Below are positions 54,701 to 64,000 of a stretch of 64,000 nucleotides of DNA, piece by piece. Numbering within the stretch: position 1 is the stretch's first letter; every line of letters begins with the position of its first letter. Origin of the DNA: Toxotes chatareus (taxonomy: Eukaryota > Chordata > Actinopteri > Toxotidae); contig CM028884.1 in assembly GCA_016801885.1 (NCBI GenBank), forward strand, positions 25,815,577 to 25,879,576, in the 5' to 3' direction. The notes beneath the pieces were generated by a model, which was not told the DNA's origin, ran no database searches, and saw only the letters and a program-made list of their open reading frames with translations. The translations under genes were made by a program, and so were the position numbers.

Positions 54701-57700
54701 GACGGGTCAGTGCTCCAGACAGTGGTAGCCGGTTCTGGAGCGATCCAGAATATTGTCTGGATCCCAGATGTGGGTGTCGCTGTCTGCTCCAACAGGTCAA
54801 AGGTAAACCCTGTCACCTGATTCATATTTTCCCATGATTCACTAAAATCCTTTTTTTTTTTTCTCTGCTCTGTTTCATTTGCGTGTGCATGTGTTTGTTT
54901 GGCCTCACTTGCAGGATGTGCTGGTCGTGAACTGCTCCAAAGAGTTCATGGCGTCCAACCACGTGCTGGCTACCTGCCGCACGGCCCTGAAGAAGCAGGG
55001 CGTGGTCGGCCTAAACATGGCGCCCTGTATGAGGGCCTTCCTGGAGAGGCTGCCCGTCATGCTACAGGAGCAGTACGCCTACGAGAAGGTAAGAGGACAG
55101 TTCCTACGCTGTGTCTGTTACCACCGTGTAAATCACCTCTTTCTTCATCACTGTTCATATTTATACACACTGTAAGTCATCATCCTGGGATCTGTGTGGC
55201 TGGGAAGCTGTTCCAGTTACCTTTTCTCCTGTTTGGAGACGTTAGGAGTGTGATTTAGGTCCATGTTGTTCTCTTTAGCCCCACATGAAGACAAAATGTC
55301 TCACAGTTGGAGTAGTTAATACTTCGGGGGCTGGTGGTTCTTGGTTGTGGGGCTGAGGAGAGTCTCGTTTTCATGCCACACCGGAGTTTCCCCGAGGCTG
55401 GAGTGTCACAGTCACGTTTTCTAACCAGCAGTGGTCTGGCTGCGATGCTGCCGTCCCATTTTTCCTAGTGAAAAATAAGACGACAGCTGAATTCGACATC
55501 TTCACACCACTTTTCATGGCGTTGTTGAGTGGGATTCTGGGAACTGCTGGAAATCCCAGACTGAAAAAGTCCTAGATAAAGATATTACAACAGACTGGTT
55601 CATTACTGCATAAACAAATACAACTCCAGGAATCCATCGCAGATTGTTAATATTTAACAGTATTTGAGTGTCTGAGTGTGATTTTTCCATCATTTTCTTC
55701 TCAACTTCTAGCCCCACGTCGTATGTGGGGAGCAGCTTGTCCACAGCCCCTACATGCAGTGCCTCGCCTCCCTGGCTGTGGGTCTCCACCTGGACCAGCT
55801 CCTGTGTCGCCCCCCTGTGCCGCCTCACCTCAGACACTGCCCACCAGAGTCTGGCACTGCCATCTGGAGTGCCAGTGAGTGGGCGTGGTTGGACTGTTTC
55901 TCCACAACAGTCAAGGCGGCGGAGGCCCTCGCCCGAGGCGCCACCTTCCCTGAGTCCTTCTCTGTTCCTGACCTGGAGCCTGTGCCCAAAGATGAAATGG
56001 CTCTGCTCATGGTGAGGAAGGCTGCTGGTGTTCGTGCAGCTGCATCAGCTGCTGGAGCTGTAATTTATAGTGTAATGAACACCTGTGTGGTACATAATAA
56101 CACCCTGTTTTTTACAGGACAACAGCAAATGGGCGTCTGGTATGGATGAGCAGATCATGTCCTGGGCCACCTCGAGACCAGAGGTGATTTAAACTGATGC
56201 CAAGATTAACTGGAATACATAGTTTATCTGTGGAGGCGAGAGCTGCTGTTTTAACCCATTGATTCGATGTGTGTGTGTGTGTGTGTGTGTGTGTTGGGTG
56301 TTTGCAGGACTGGCACCTCGGAGGGAAGTGTGATGTGTATCTGTGGGGTGCAGGGCGACACGGCCAGCTGGCAGAGGCAGGCAGAAACATCCTGGTGCCG
56401 ACCACTGCTCCGTCTTTCTCTCAGGCACAACAGGTACACGGACAGCACATACAACCATCATGTCACCTGTGTAATTAGATCCACAAAACACCAGCCTGTT
56501 GCCTGTAATCACATCCAGTAACATCATGTTAGAGCAGTTGGAAGAGTAAGTATATTTATCACCTGTTACACTTTAAAGATATATACAGTATATTATGGGA
56601 CTGCTGGATATATATTTTTGTAATGAGAAAGAAAAGTAGGGAGCTTCAGGGCTTTAGTTGCATTATAGAAAATGTAGGATCCGGTGTTTATGCAACTTAA
56701 GCTTCACTAACGTCAGGATAATTCTGCTCTGCTCATCTGCTGCTACTTTCAGTTTGACCTCTCGTCTTTTCATCTGTCGTTTGTGAATCGCCCAACTTTA
56801 TGGAAATCAGTTCTAAATCTTTGGAGTTTGTGCTTTCACCAAACCGCAGATATGAACGCTGACACAGCAGCGGGGCTGTTTACCAGCTAAACCCTGAACC
56901 CTGTTGTTATTTGCTGACTCACCTATTTGTCATCGTCTCTCCTCCTCCAGGTGGTGTGCGGTCAGAACTGCACCTTTGTGATCCAGCCTAACGGGACAGT
57001 GTTGGCCTGTGGAGAGGGCAGCTACGGCCGCCTGGGACAGGGCAACTCCGACGACCTGCACGTGCTCACCGTCATTTCAGCTCTTCAAGGTGACACAGTT
57101 GTTGTCCACTGGGTTAGAAAACAAATCCTTTAGAGCCCATTTTCACATCTAATTAGGTTTAAGTAACTAAATTTATAACTGACTAAGATTCAACAGATTC
57201 ATCAGAAACCTGATCACAAATCAGATTGGCTGCTGGTGCCCAGCCGACAGCCATCTTGGTCCAAGCTGCATTAATTGGGACCAGATGTTCATGAGATGGA
57301 TGGATGGATGGCTAGATAGATAGATAAATAGATAGATAGAAAGACAGACTTTATTGATTCCCTAAGCATGACAGTGAAACAGGTATTAAACCTCCTTCTG
57401 TGTTGTATTAAGCCTTTTAAAGTCTTTTTTGAGTTTTACCTTTAATGTGGTGAACTCTGCAGTTGTTTTCAGTAAAGTTTCTCTGCCTGTTTCCACAGGG
57501 TTTGTTGTGACTCAGCTGGTGACGTCGTGTGGCAGTGACGGTCACTCCATGGCTCTGACGGAGAGCGGCGAGGTGTTCAGCTGGGGGGACGGGGACTACG
57601 GAAAGCTGGGCCACGGGAACAGTGACCGCCAGCGCCGACCCAGACAGATTGAAGCTCTGCAGGGAGAGGAGGTGGTGCAGGTCAGTCTGTCTGTACTCAG

Positions 57701-60700
57701 GAGTGTTTCAGAGCACGGTGCATAGCGAAGAAAGGGATTTACCAGAAAAACTTGATTCAGTTTTTCTGGTAAATTAGAAGATCACAGCTCAGAAGGACCC
57801 AAAAGTAATATATACGATTTTAGCTGTCTTTTCTTTCTTCAGGTGTAGGCATACTTTAAGTTTTCTTTCTTTTCTTTTTTCCTCACCAGATGTCCTGTGG
57901 GTTCAAACATTCAGCGGTGGTAACAGCTGATGGGAAGCTGTTCACATTTGGTAATGGCGATTACGGCAGACTGGGGCTGGGAAACACCTCGAACAAGAAG
58001 CTACCGGAGAAGGTCACGGCTCTGGAGGGCTACCAAGTCGGACAGGTAGGACAGAAAAACACCATCAGCATATAAAGCTTAATGGATTCATTTAACCATT
58101 AGTACCATTAGTATCTTCTTAGCTAAAGCTTTGCTGGATATTAAAATAGACATTGAAGATATATGAAGAAAAAAGACAGGACTGTACAAAGACTCATTCA
58201 TCTTTTCACAGTTTTTTTTCTCACTTATGTTTTGACAGCTTGAATGTTTTGAAGTTTTAGTGAACGCAGGTGATTGACGACGGCTCAGCTGATGTTGACA
58301 TGTGTTCCCTCCTCAGGTGGCGTGTGGTTTGAACCACACTTTGGTCGTCTCTGCTGATGGAATGATGGTTTGGGCTTTTGGTGATGGAGACTATGGAAAA
58401 CTGGGACTTGGTAACTCCACGGCCAAGTCCTCTCCTCAGGTACACACTGAGGCCTGCTGCCTCATCTGTTCATCTGTGAAACTAATCATTCAGGATCTGG
58501 TTTTCGAGTGAATGTAATTTAAGTCTATTTTGAATTTTGAATTTCTTAGAAAGTGGACGTTCTGTGTGGGATCGGCATCAAAAAAGTGGCTTGTGGGACA
58601 CAGTTCTCTGTGGCTTTAACCAAAGACGGCAAAGTTTTCACGTTTGGCCAAGGTACGCATCCAAGTATTTAATGGTCCCAGCTTCTCAAATGTGATGATT
58701 TTCTGCTTTTTCCTGATTCTAAACTGAACGTCTTTAAGTTCTGAACTGTTGATTGGACAAATGGAGACATTTTCTGTTACAGACCGCCTAATTGGCTTGC
58801 CAGAGGGCCGAGCCAGGAACCACAACCGGCCCCAGCAGGTGCCGGCTCTGTCAGGGATCCACATCCAGGATATCGCTGTCGGTGCTGAGCACACTCTGGT
58901 GCTCTCCTCCACAGGAGATGTTTACACCTGGGGCAGCAACTCAGAGGGACAGGTAACCTGCTGACACACCCACTGAACCCCCCACTGAAAGGTTGGTCTT
59001 TAAGGTTACACTGCAAAACCGAGGGCAGCAAAAACGTGTCAGTAATAATGATGAGGAGACACTATTTATAACCTGTTGACATTTTATTTATTACATTTTA
59101 TTTCTTCAGTTCACTAGAAATAAGGTGCGGTTTATTCATAGAACCAAAATGAATAGAAACTTCTTCACAATCTTTTCAAGCATGAATCAGCATATTACAG
59201 TTTGAAAATCTCACATTGCAAAAATTATCACCGTCTTAGTTTTTCTCTGATAGTAAACTGCATCTGTGCGTTTTTTACTTTTATTCAGACAAAACGAGGA
59301 ATCTGAATAAATCAGGTTTGGAGACTGATGGATATTCAAAATTTTATTTACAGCTAATAATCAATAATTAGTTATGGTCCTTGATTGATGCATATTAAAC
59401 AGTTTAACAGTTCACCAAATATTTTTGGCTTAGTTTGAAAACAAATGTGCAAAAGTTCGAAAAATAAAAACAAAGTCGGGATACAATCTTTAGTGGAACT
59501 TACGACCACAGTCTTCCTCATCACAGAGAGTTTGCTCAGTTGTCATGCAGATGTGTACGGAGACAGACTCTGTTGTCATAGAGACAGCTCACTCAGCTGA
59601 GGAAGATGCTGCAAGCTCTGGAAGAAGTTAGCAGACCTCAAGTTAAGATTATTTTGTCCAGTGTGAAGATTGTGAATGTTTAATTTCTGTTGGGTGATGT
59701 CTCTCTTTGTTGTCTAGCTGGGTCTGGGTCACACCAACCATGTTAGAGAGCCCACACTGGTGACGGCGCTGCAGGGCAAGAACATCCACCAGATCTCTGC
59801 CGGACGCTGCCACAGCGCTGCGTGGACGGCTCCCTCTGTGCCGCCTCGAGCACCAGGTTAGACTCACCCGTCCCGACATGCAGCCTTAGCCCCCCCGCCC
59901 GTCATACCACTGCTGTCTGATGGGCAGACCCTTTATCCTGGAGGTCAGATTTCCTGCAGTGCTGCTGCGACATGTAGTAAATACCAAAGCAGGGCACGGC
60001 ACATTGTTGACAGATGAGGCCCCATCGTTGTCTGGTGAACAGCAGCGCACAGGAATTTCATTTAGGAATAGCTTAGAAAGCTGCATGAGGCCTCATTCCA
60101 GAGATCCACTATGTGCCAGAGGCTTTTTTCATGTAGTAATAAAACAGAAAATATGTGTAAATACCTGCCATGAAATATAAGGAGAGTTGGATGGACTTCT
60201 GAATGGTTGCTACACAACTCAGACTGAAAATTAATTTGGAAGAAAATCAGTTTGCAGCTATTTTTATAATCGATTCATTGTTTCAGTCATTTTTCTCATC
60301 ATTTTCTTCACCTTTTGTCCTCTTGTGATGCCTCCCTGTTCTGTCCTCGTCTCTTCTCTGTCTCGTGGCCTTTGTGTCTCGGTCCATGTCCTCCTCAGGC
60401 TCGTCGGTCCCTCTGCAGCTGGGTCTGCCTGTGGCGGTGCCTCCTCAGTACAGCGGGCTGAAGGAGGTGAGCATCGAGGCGGTGAGGGCTCGCCTGCGCC
60501 TCCTCTACCACTTCTCCGACCTCATGTACTCCTCGTGGAGACTCCTGAACCTGAGCCCCAACAACCAGGTAGGAGGCAGGTTAAAGGAGGGTTAACTGTC
60601 AAAATATGGGAGGCAGTAAATTCACAGCACAGGTCTGATTTTGGAGGGAAGACGCATCGTGGGGACAGTGTGTTTCACTCTGCTGCATAATGACGGTTTA

Positions 60701-62099
60701 TATCAATCTTACCCTGCAGAGCTGTACCTCCCACTACAACGCTGGGACCTGGGGGATTGTTCAGGGCCAGTTGAGGCCCCTGTTGGCTCCCAGAGTGTAC
60801 ACCCTGCCCATGGTGCGCTCTATAGGCAAGACCATGGTGCAGGGAAAGAACTACGGCCCCCAGATCACCGTCAAACGAATCTCCACCCGGTCAGTACGTC
60901 TCTGGACTTTGTCTTTGTGTGTCTTTGTGTGTGCCTATCAGAACCCAATCCACACAACCCAATAACCATAAGCTAATTAAGAAAAAAAACTTTATCTGAG
61001 AGCAGCCAGAGCTGATCCCAACAAACCACAGGATAATAAGACCTGATCCAAAATGCAAGCAACCCAGAGAGAGGACACTCACTAACGAGCAGCTCCATCT
61101 ATCGAAGTTGGACATTTTTTCTGCTTTGACGTGTCGCCTTCCTGTGTTTAAACTTCTGTTTCCCCATCGGACTGAAACTACCTGCAGGGGACGGAAGTGT
61201 AAGCCGATCTTTGTGCAGATCGCTCGTCAGGTCGTGAAGCTGAACGCCTCCGACCTTCGGCTGCCTTCAAGGGCCTGGAAGGTCAAACTGGTGGGAGAGG
61301 GGGCGGACGATGCTGGGGGGGTCTTTGATGACACCATCACAGAGATGTGCCAGGTATGGACAGATGGTTCGTCAAAGTTATTCTGAATGAACCACGTGTT
61401 CACTGGATGTCTTATGATGCAGTGATATTTGTCTGTGTGCTGTTTATAGGAGTTGGAGACGGGGGTGGTGGACCTGCTCATTCCCTCCCCCAACGCCACA
61501 GCAGAGGTTGGCTACAACAGAGACAGGTGAGGACAAACATTAGGAAACATGTAGTCCTGTGTACATGGATCTTTACTGTCCACCTAATTTTTATTCAGTG
61601 GACTCAGAGTTTAGGACCAGTTGTTTCTCTAACAGCACTTTCATAAAGCGCAGGTGTGCGTCAGATTAAACAGGTCAGACATGTCCACATTAAACCTGCC
61701 TGCCTCCAGCTCATCATTGGCAGGGTCTCCTGCCCAGTCGTAGCACTCATTGGCTAATGTGACTCTACATCACCCGAGTGCCATCTTAACCTCATCATCT
61801 GAAACCAGTTTAAACCAAACATTTCTGTGGCCTTTCATCTGCCAAGGTTCCTCCTCAACCCATCTGCCTGCCTGGATGAGCACATGCTCCAGTTCAAGTT
61901 TTTGGGCATCCTGATGGGTGTCGCCATCCGCACCAAGAAGCCTCTGGACCTGCACCTGGCTCCTCTGGTGTGGAAGCAGCTGTGCTGCATCCCCCTGCTG
62001 CTGGAGGATCTGGAGGAAGTGGACCTCCTCTATGTGCAGACGCTCAAAAGCATTCTTCACATTGAAGACAGCGGCATCACCGAGGATAATTTCCATGAG
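22848..62099 (+). CDS. herc1: HERC1 giant E3 ubiquitin ligase, 75 coding exons, 3' end outside window
   Basis: A very large HECT-type ubiquitin ligase of cytosol and Golgi/endosomal membranes. Its first RCC1-like domain is known to act on ARF/Rab GTPases. 75 coding exons were read; all boundaries keep phase and the sum is 14,244 bases (4,748 codons) with no stop. The protein opens ALMIPPVKLKWLEHLNSSW after Met1, which is diagnostic of HERC1. In order: RCC1-like domain 1 (about 380-747), helical middle, SPRY (about 2029-2200), UBA (about 2820-2880), a C2H2-like motif (3065-3083), WD40 repeats (about 3460-3910), RCC1-like domain 2 (about 4095-4470), and the first half of HECT (about 4590 to 4748). 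SPRY plus WD40 with two RCC1-like domains excludes HERC2. The catalytic HECT Cys and the stop codon lie beyond 64000. The gene is compact: 39 kb for these exons. Exons are listed block by block in the following entries. Confidence 0.97.
24646..28745 (+). other. herc1: herc1 RCC1-like domain 1
   Basis: Exons 24559-24753, 25542-25853, 26117-26213, 27217-27360, 27675-27802, 27994-28138 and 28574-28745. Seven blade-type repeats with the W-G-x(n)-G-Q/R-L-G-x-G pattern: VYVWGSN, VRACGKGSYGRLGLG, VFSWGDGDYGKLGHG, LYTWGEGDFGRLGHG, VWSFGGGDNGKLGHG, VYAWGCGACLGCG, VYAWGNNSMGQCGQG. Known from human HERC1 to bind ARF and Rab GTPases; that function is inferred here from similarity. The exon ends in TSHSLAWTALPRDR. 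Confidence 0.95.
26844..26898. repeat. Retroposon-like tail with (CA)n in herc1 intron
   Basis: AAGTCAAGTCAGTTTAATGTATATGGCCCAAAATCACA followed by a CA run. This wording is common at the ends of teleost interspersed repeats; the family was not determined. Confidence 0.5.
32052..32074 (+). repeat. (TG)n tract at a herc1 3' splice site
   Basis: A (TG)11 run ends only 7 bases before the exon that starts at 32082, taking the place of the usual pyrimidine tract. UG runs in this position are known binding sites of TDP-43 and CELF proteins. The exon is 153 bases, a multiple of three. Confidence 0.85.
37868..38453. mobile_element. Non-autonomous inverted-repeat DNA element in herc1 intron
   Basis: The left end (TTAAAGGATAAGACTGGTGA and on) matches the reverse complement of the right end (TTAAAGGGTAAGTCTGGTGA) over about 43 bases, with 4 differences by eye. 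Length is 586 bases and there is no transposase frame. The ends could include a TTAA target duplication. A related piece lies at 41247-41400. Its superfamily is not determined. Confidence 0.75.
39615..40092 (+). mobile_element. Internally deleted Tc1/mariner element
   Basis: A 478-base element in herc1 intron 39549-40119. Inverted repeats of about 90 bases pair 39615-39705 with 40000-40092, starting CAAAGGGTAAAATAAGG and CAGCGGGTGAAATAAGT. TA flanks both ends (39613-39614 and 40093-40094), as Tc1/mariner insertion requires. Between them an open frame ending at 39920 retains the transposase C-terminus: NPIENIWTELKIRV, then RRVEAVIINKGFCTKY. The catalytic core is gone, so it cannot move by itself. 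Confidence 0.88.
41247..41400. repeat. Partial copy related to the 37868-38453 element
   Basis: TTAAAGGATATATCTTATTTCCCTTATTGTCAGATAATCC followed by AAAAGACCAGAATTAAAC repeats the left part of the element at 37868 with changes. The right end is not evident. Confidence 0.5.
41727..43000 (+). other. herc1: herc1 SPRY domain
   Basis: Exons 41727-41897, 42078-42317, 42472-42555 and the start of 42938-43497. SPRY signs are GYGLAST, GCYQWKFYIVKENRGNEGT, CVGVSRWPV, WLYRAYSGNLYHNG, GDFITCVLDMEARTISFGKNGE and LYPCVMFYSSNPGEKVKI. SPRY domains are protein-binding modules; the partner in HERC1 is not shown by the sequence. An acidic lead-in (GEAEEEDENLPIQEVSFDPEKA) precedes it. Confidence 0.92.
42938..45364 (+). 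other. herc1: herc1 linker exons 37-39
   Basis: Exons 42938-43497, 43984-44629 and 45091-45364. The two long exons combine conserved blocks (HTLCTEVWPVLAVIGG-like, RVGGRCVHKQTGRHATLLG, then FPTFWSPSDTPLYNLEPCEP) with charged, fast-changing linkers. The exon at 45091 opens VLPEAAPSGHNAD and returns to a conserved helical block (MRAALQFLMRHMVKRAVMR). Confidence 0.9.
44648..44895. mobile_element. MITE-like inverted-repeat element
   Basis: The left arm GGAAACAGCTAGCCTGCCTCTGTCC (from 44687) and right arm GGACAGAGCTATGCTAGCTGTTTCC (to 44883) are inverted copies. AGCTTAGCTTAGCATAAAGGC lies outside on the left and a poly-A stretch in the middle (44790-44803). Widespread teleost repeat by wording; no coding capacity. 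It sits just after the donor at 44629. Confidence 0.65.
45633..46119 (+). other. herc1: herc1 Ser/Thr-rich block
   Basis: Exons 45633-45843 and 45959-46119. After a variable acidic start, the sequence TPVTTSPSASSTTSFMSSSL and the following Thr/Ser/Pro run appears, from memory, nearly unchanged from the mammalian protein, unusual for low-complexity sequence. The second exon ends at a tandem donor: GTACCT at 46120, and a closer-to-consensus GTAAGT six bases later at 46126. Confidence 0.85.
46271..46946 (+). other. herc1: herc1 UBA domain
   Basis: Exons 46271-46387 and 46691-46946. The ubiquitin-associated fold is marked by AVPLLEMGFSLRQITKALEA in the first exon (MGF loop) and ADAQNITVLAMWMIEHP in the second. 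UBA domains bind ubiquitin. The remainder of the second exon is acidic, Gly/Ser-rich and variable, ending EMEEGFSE. Confidence 0.88.
47099..48256 (+). other. herc1: herc1 exons 44-46 with C2H2-like motif
   Basis: Exons 47099-47220, 47311-47537 and 47988-48256. The second is acidic (FNLDEELEMDLDEETMEAMF) and ends in GMWIPEVLDWPTW. The third holds CELC at 3065-3068, then FNQH and H (His3078, His3083), giving C-x2-C-x9-H-x4-H, followed by GCGRSANRQGYRSNGSYVDG and a further LLCGGC pair. A zinc-binding fold is likely but inferred. Confidence 0.85.
48823..51599 (+). other. herc1: herc1 exons 47-52
   Basis: Exons 48823-48875 (53 bases), 49053-49253, 49421-49595, 50087-50354, 50515-50728 and 51391-51599. 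They code an acidic stretch (DWDMLDVDEDEKLTGEEEF) and then a conserved helical region (LAAGLESLGLTDIRTLVRLM, ISCLAYLSTAVGCLASNSP). The last exon leads into the first WD40 repeat. Intron 49596-50086 holds nothing recognised; intron 50729-51390 contains a T run of about 26 bases (50943-50968). Confidence 0.9.
51561..54802 (+). other. herc1: herc1 WD40 repeat region
   Basis: Exons 51391-51599 (end), 51732-51859, 52301-52437, 53026-53226, 53327-53457, 53569-53789, 53902-54022, 54315-54461 and 54701-54802. Clear repeats include GLLATSGNDGTVRMWNV, FLASAMEKMVNIWQV, VLLTCAKEETVKLWASH, NGLVSVWTV, and GHITPVRTLAFSPDG with LMNIWSLRDGS. It probably forms a propeller for protein contacts. The donor at 53789 splits an ATA codon. 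Confidence 0.9.
52168..52225. repeat. Retroposon-like tail (ACTTTATTAATCACCGCAGGGAAATTC)
   Basis: GTCAGAATCAGAAAAACTTTATTAATC..GCAGGGAAATTC matches the familiar 3' end of teleost LINE/SINE-type repeats. Located in the intron between 51859 and 52301. Confidence 0.6.
54915..56183 (+). other. herc1: herc1 exons 61-63 between WD40 and RCC1-like domain 2
   Basis: Exons 54915-55088, 55712-56011 and 56118-56183 (residues 3911-4090). They code conserved helical sequence (GLNMAPCMRAFLERLPVMLQ, CLASLAVGLHLDQLLC, WAWLDCFSTT) and end DEQIMSWATSRPE. Intron 55089-55711 holds nothing recognised. Confidence 0.9.
56268..56294 (+). repeat. (TG)n tract at a second herc1 3' splice site
   Basis: A 27-base TG run ends 13 bases before the exon starting at 56308. 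That exon is 126 bases, also a multiple of three, and opens RCC1-like domain 2. Confidence 0.85.
56308..59856 (+). other. herc1: herc1 RCC1-like domain 2
   Basis: Exons 56308-56433, 56951-57089, 57499-57680, 57890-58045, 58317-58439, 58550-58652, 58783-58952 and 59718-59856. Seven blades: VYLWGAGRHGQLAEAG, VLACGEGSYGRLGQG, VFSWGDGDYGKLGHG, LFTFGNGDYGRLGLG, VWAFGDGDYGKLGLG, VFTFGQDRLIGLPEG, VYTWGSNSEGQLGLG. The third blade shares the 19-residue string GEVFSWGDGDYGKLGHGNS with RCC1-like domain 1. Reported to bind clathrin heavy chain in mammals; not visible in sequence. Intron 58953-59717 holds nothing recognised. Confidence 0.95.
57294..57376. repeat. (GATG)n/(GATA)n with retroposon-like tail
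   Basis: GATGGATGGATGG, then GATAGATAGATAAATAG, then GACAGACTTTATTGATTCCC. The TTTATTGATTCCC end is the same kind of tail as at 52168. In the intron between 57089 and 57499. Confidence 0.6.
60399..62099 (+). other. herc1: herc1 linker and first half of HECT domain
   Basis: Exons 60399-60568, 60720-60889, 61188-61353, 61450-61526 and 61847-62099. The linker (VRARLRLLYHFSDLMYSSWR and on) leads to the HECT N-lobe: SRAWKVKLVGEGADDAGGVF, ELETGVVDLLIPSPNATAE, NPSACLDEH, FKFLGILMGVAIRTKKPLDL, LLEDLEEVDLLYVQTLKSIL. It breaks at DNFHE in phase 0. About half of the usual 350-residue domain is here; the E2-distal lobe and the thioester Cys are in exons past the right edge. Confidence 0.93.
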
Positions 62100-64000
62100 G
62101 TGGGAAATGTATTTTTGATTTTGGTGTCAGGTGAAGGTGGTGATGTGTTTTCTGTTTTTTTTCTTCGTGTTGTCCTGTGGTTGGCGTAGGAGTGGGTGAT
62201 GATAACACTACCATCCATATTACACTACATATATTTTTATATTGAGTGAAACAGCTCAAACTTTGATCGCTAAGTTTTCAAATCAATTGTTTTCAAAATT
62301 TAGGTTTAAAAAGATTGAGAACCTGAAAGAAAAGCAAGAATTCAACATCTTCAAACTTAGAAGTAGCTTTGTTTCTGGGATGTGATTGGTTCTTAGTTTG
62401 CTGTCTAATTTTAATATTGAGAAAGTCTGTTTTTAATGTTCACATCTCCACGCACAGTGATTTTAAACTGAAAGGAATGTCTGTCTGTGGGTAATCAGAT
62501 CAGTTAAATACCTGATAAATCACCGTGTGAATGATAAGAGGAAGACAAATGTATTTCATCTCACTGCCCTGAGCGAGGCAGGCTGCGATGGCTCAAAGTA
62601 TCTGTGTGCAACAGCTGCCATGTTTTAGAAACACAGCATAAAGGAAATGTACAGAAGAGTCTGTGAAGCCGTCACAGCTGCCTGAGTATTCACACAGAGA
62701 CTGGCTTCATCAGGCTGGAAGCTTTTAGTGCTTATAAAGATGGAGTAAGAGTCATTCCACCTCCTGAAGGCTCAGTAGAAAACACCATGACACTTACATT
62801 ACAGTGGCTTTAGGCTTCAGCTGCACAATAAAGAATTTTCAGTGTCAACATTAACATGTTTGTAACCTCAGACTCAGAGTGACGGATCGTTTTGACAGCG
62901 CGAGCAGCAGGTTTGCGTGTGCTCGGCCATGTGAACGTTTGATTCATCAGAATCACACGCGTCCAGTTCACAGCCACATGAGCCTGTTTTCATTCCCGTA
63001 ACCAGACTTAACCATCACAAACCAAAACAAACCTCCAGTGATGTCACGTACCACGGGGACACAATACCCACGGAGAGCTAACAGGATGATGTGATTTACA
63101 GGAGGCGAAGCCTGTTTTCAGCTGACGGAGCTGAACGTTAATGAACCAAACATGGCTGTGAATCTGTGCTCACGCTCCAGACTCTGACCTGGCTGAGAAA
63201 GCTGTGACAGTTATGTGGCTGTAACCAGTTTTCAGCACTGTGAAAGCTTGGTCTGAGCCCTGCTGGGGGGGCTGTGGGCCCGCTTTTTAAACACCAGCAC
63301 TCAGAGCTCCTCTGAGGCCGCCCTGGTACTCACTGTTCTTCTCCCAGTGCTGATAAAACCTCAGCATGTCTGTGGCTCCGGCCATTACTGATACAACCGC
63401 TCTGACACAGACCACACACCCCTCCCAAACCCCACCCAAAAGGCACAGATAGGCTGGCTCCAACAGCAGAAAGCCAACATATCCCCGAGCACCTCTTCTG
63501 TCCAAACAACCTCACACAACCCCTGCACCGTAAAGCCCCCAGCCTGCAGGAATGCCAGGGCCGCTGTTGATGCAGCATATCCTGCCCGGCGGAGACTTGG
63601 CCCCACTCCCAGCCTTGTAGAGGAGGCGGGTGGGGGGGTGAGGGGGGTTTGGAGCCACAACACTGCCATGGCCGGCTCTGTCAGCCAGGCTGAGGGAGGA
63701 GAGGAAGAGGCTGCATCTGCTGCTTTGGCATGAAAGGAGGGAGTGTTGGAGAGAGACACAATCTCCCTGTTCGCCTTTTCTGCTGCTCCGTTGGCGCTGA
63801 TTTGAATTCTGCCAGACGAGCTGTTAAATGTCGTACCGTGATTTTATAATCTCTTGTTACTTGTCAGGCCAGCGAATAAATAAATGTACAGACACATTTC
63901 AGCTTTTGTAACCAGTGGGTTACAAAATATTCCGAGCTGGGTTTTATAGTTTGTTGACTGAACCAGCGAGAACTGACAATTAGATTTTTATGTTTGTGGT
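62100..64000 (+). other. herc1 intron, continuing past the window
   Basis: It starts with donor GTGGGA right after the HECT exon. I found no coding exon matching the rest of the HECT domain in the 1.9 kb present. There is a G-rich run near 63625-63650. Open frames near 63287-63759 on the minus strand follow base composition and look non-coding. Confidence 0.7.

Noticed and set aside
22848..62099. HERC2 as identity of the giant ligase
   Set aside because: HERC2 has three RCC1-like domains and other modules; here there are two plus SPRY and WD40, and the HERC1 N-terminus.
63287..63759. Minus-strand frames in the last intron as a nested gene
   Set aside because: Composition-driven frames, overlapping in several phases, with no domain or splice structure.

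Overview
The window is nuclear DNA of a bony fish, most likely a percomorph teleost. The genes are split by short introns with GT-AG boundaries. The encoded proteins are clearly vertebrate, and the introns and spacers carry repeat types familiar from teleosts: a Tc1/mariner remnant, inverted-repeat elements with the GCTTAGCATAAAG-type edge, retroposon tails of the TTTATTGATCCC..GGGAAATTC type, and ACAAAGAGACACAAAATGACC minisatellites. No RNA gene, CRISPR array, prophage or operon was seen.

Layout. 1-1946: the 3' side of rab11a plus an unassigned left edge. 1947-5120 (minus): rab11a, five coding exons, complete, 215 residues. 5121-5865: a short gap with the rab11a promoter side and a minisatellite. 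5866-10620 (minus): an SH2-domain adaptor best matched to SH2D7, six coding exons, 471 residues. 10621-12211: a 1.6 kb head-to-head spacer. 12212-18247 (plus): dapk2, eight coding exons, 494 residues, with a long ZIPK-like coiled-coil tail and one GC-AG intron. 18248-22847: the dapk2 3' side, an AT-rich spacer and the herc1 5' region with short upstream ORFs. 22848-62099 (plus): herc1, 75 coding exons read here (14,244 coding bases, 4,748 codons, in frame throughout). The last exons, with the end of the HECT domain, lie beyond the right edge. 62100-64000 is intron.

Roles. Rab11a is a recycling-endosome GTPase. SH2D7-like is a probable phosphotyrosine adaptor. DAPK2 is a Ser/Thr death-associated kinase. 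HERC1 is a giant ubiquitin ligase with two RCC1-like domains, a SPRY domain, a UBA domain, WD40 repeats and a C-terminal HECT domain. They are separate housekeeping or signalling genes that happen to be neighbours, not one pathway. Splice models were built by hand from splice-site consensus, phase continuity and remembered family sequence, without any search. I found no undescribed system. The points worth a second look concern dapk2 isoform structure, herc1 start-codon and splicing signals, and the repeats.
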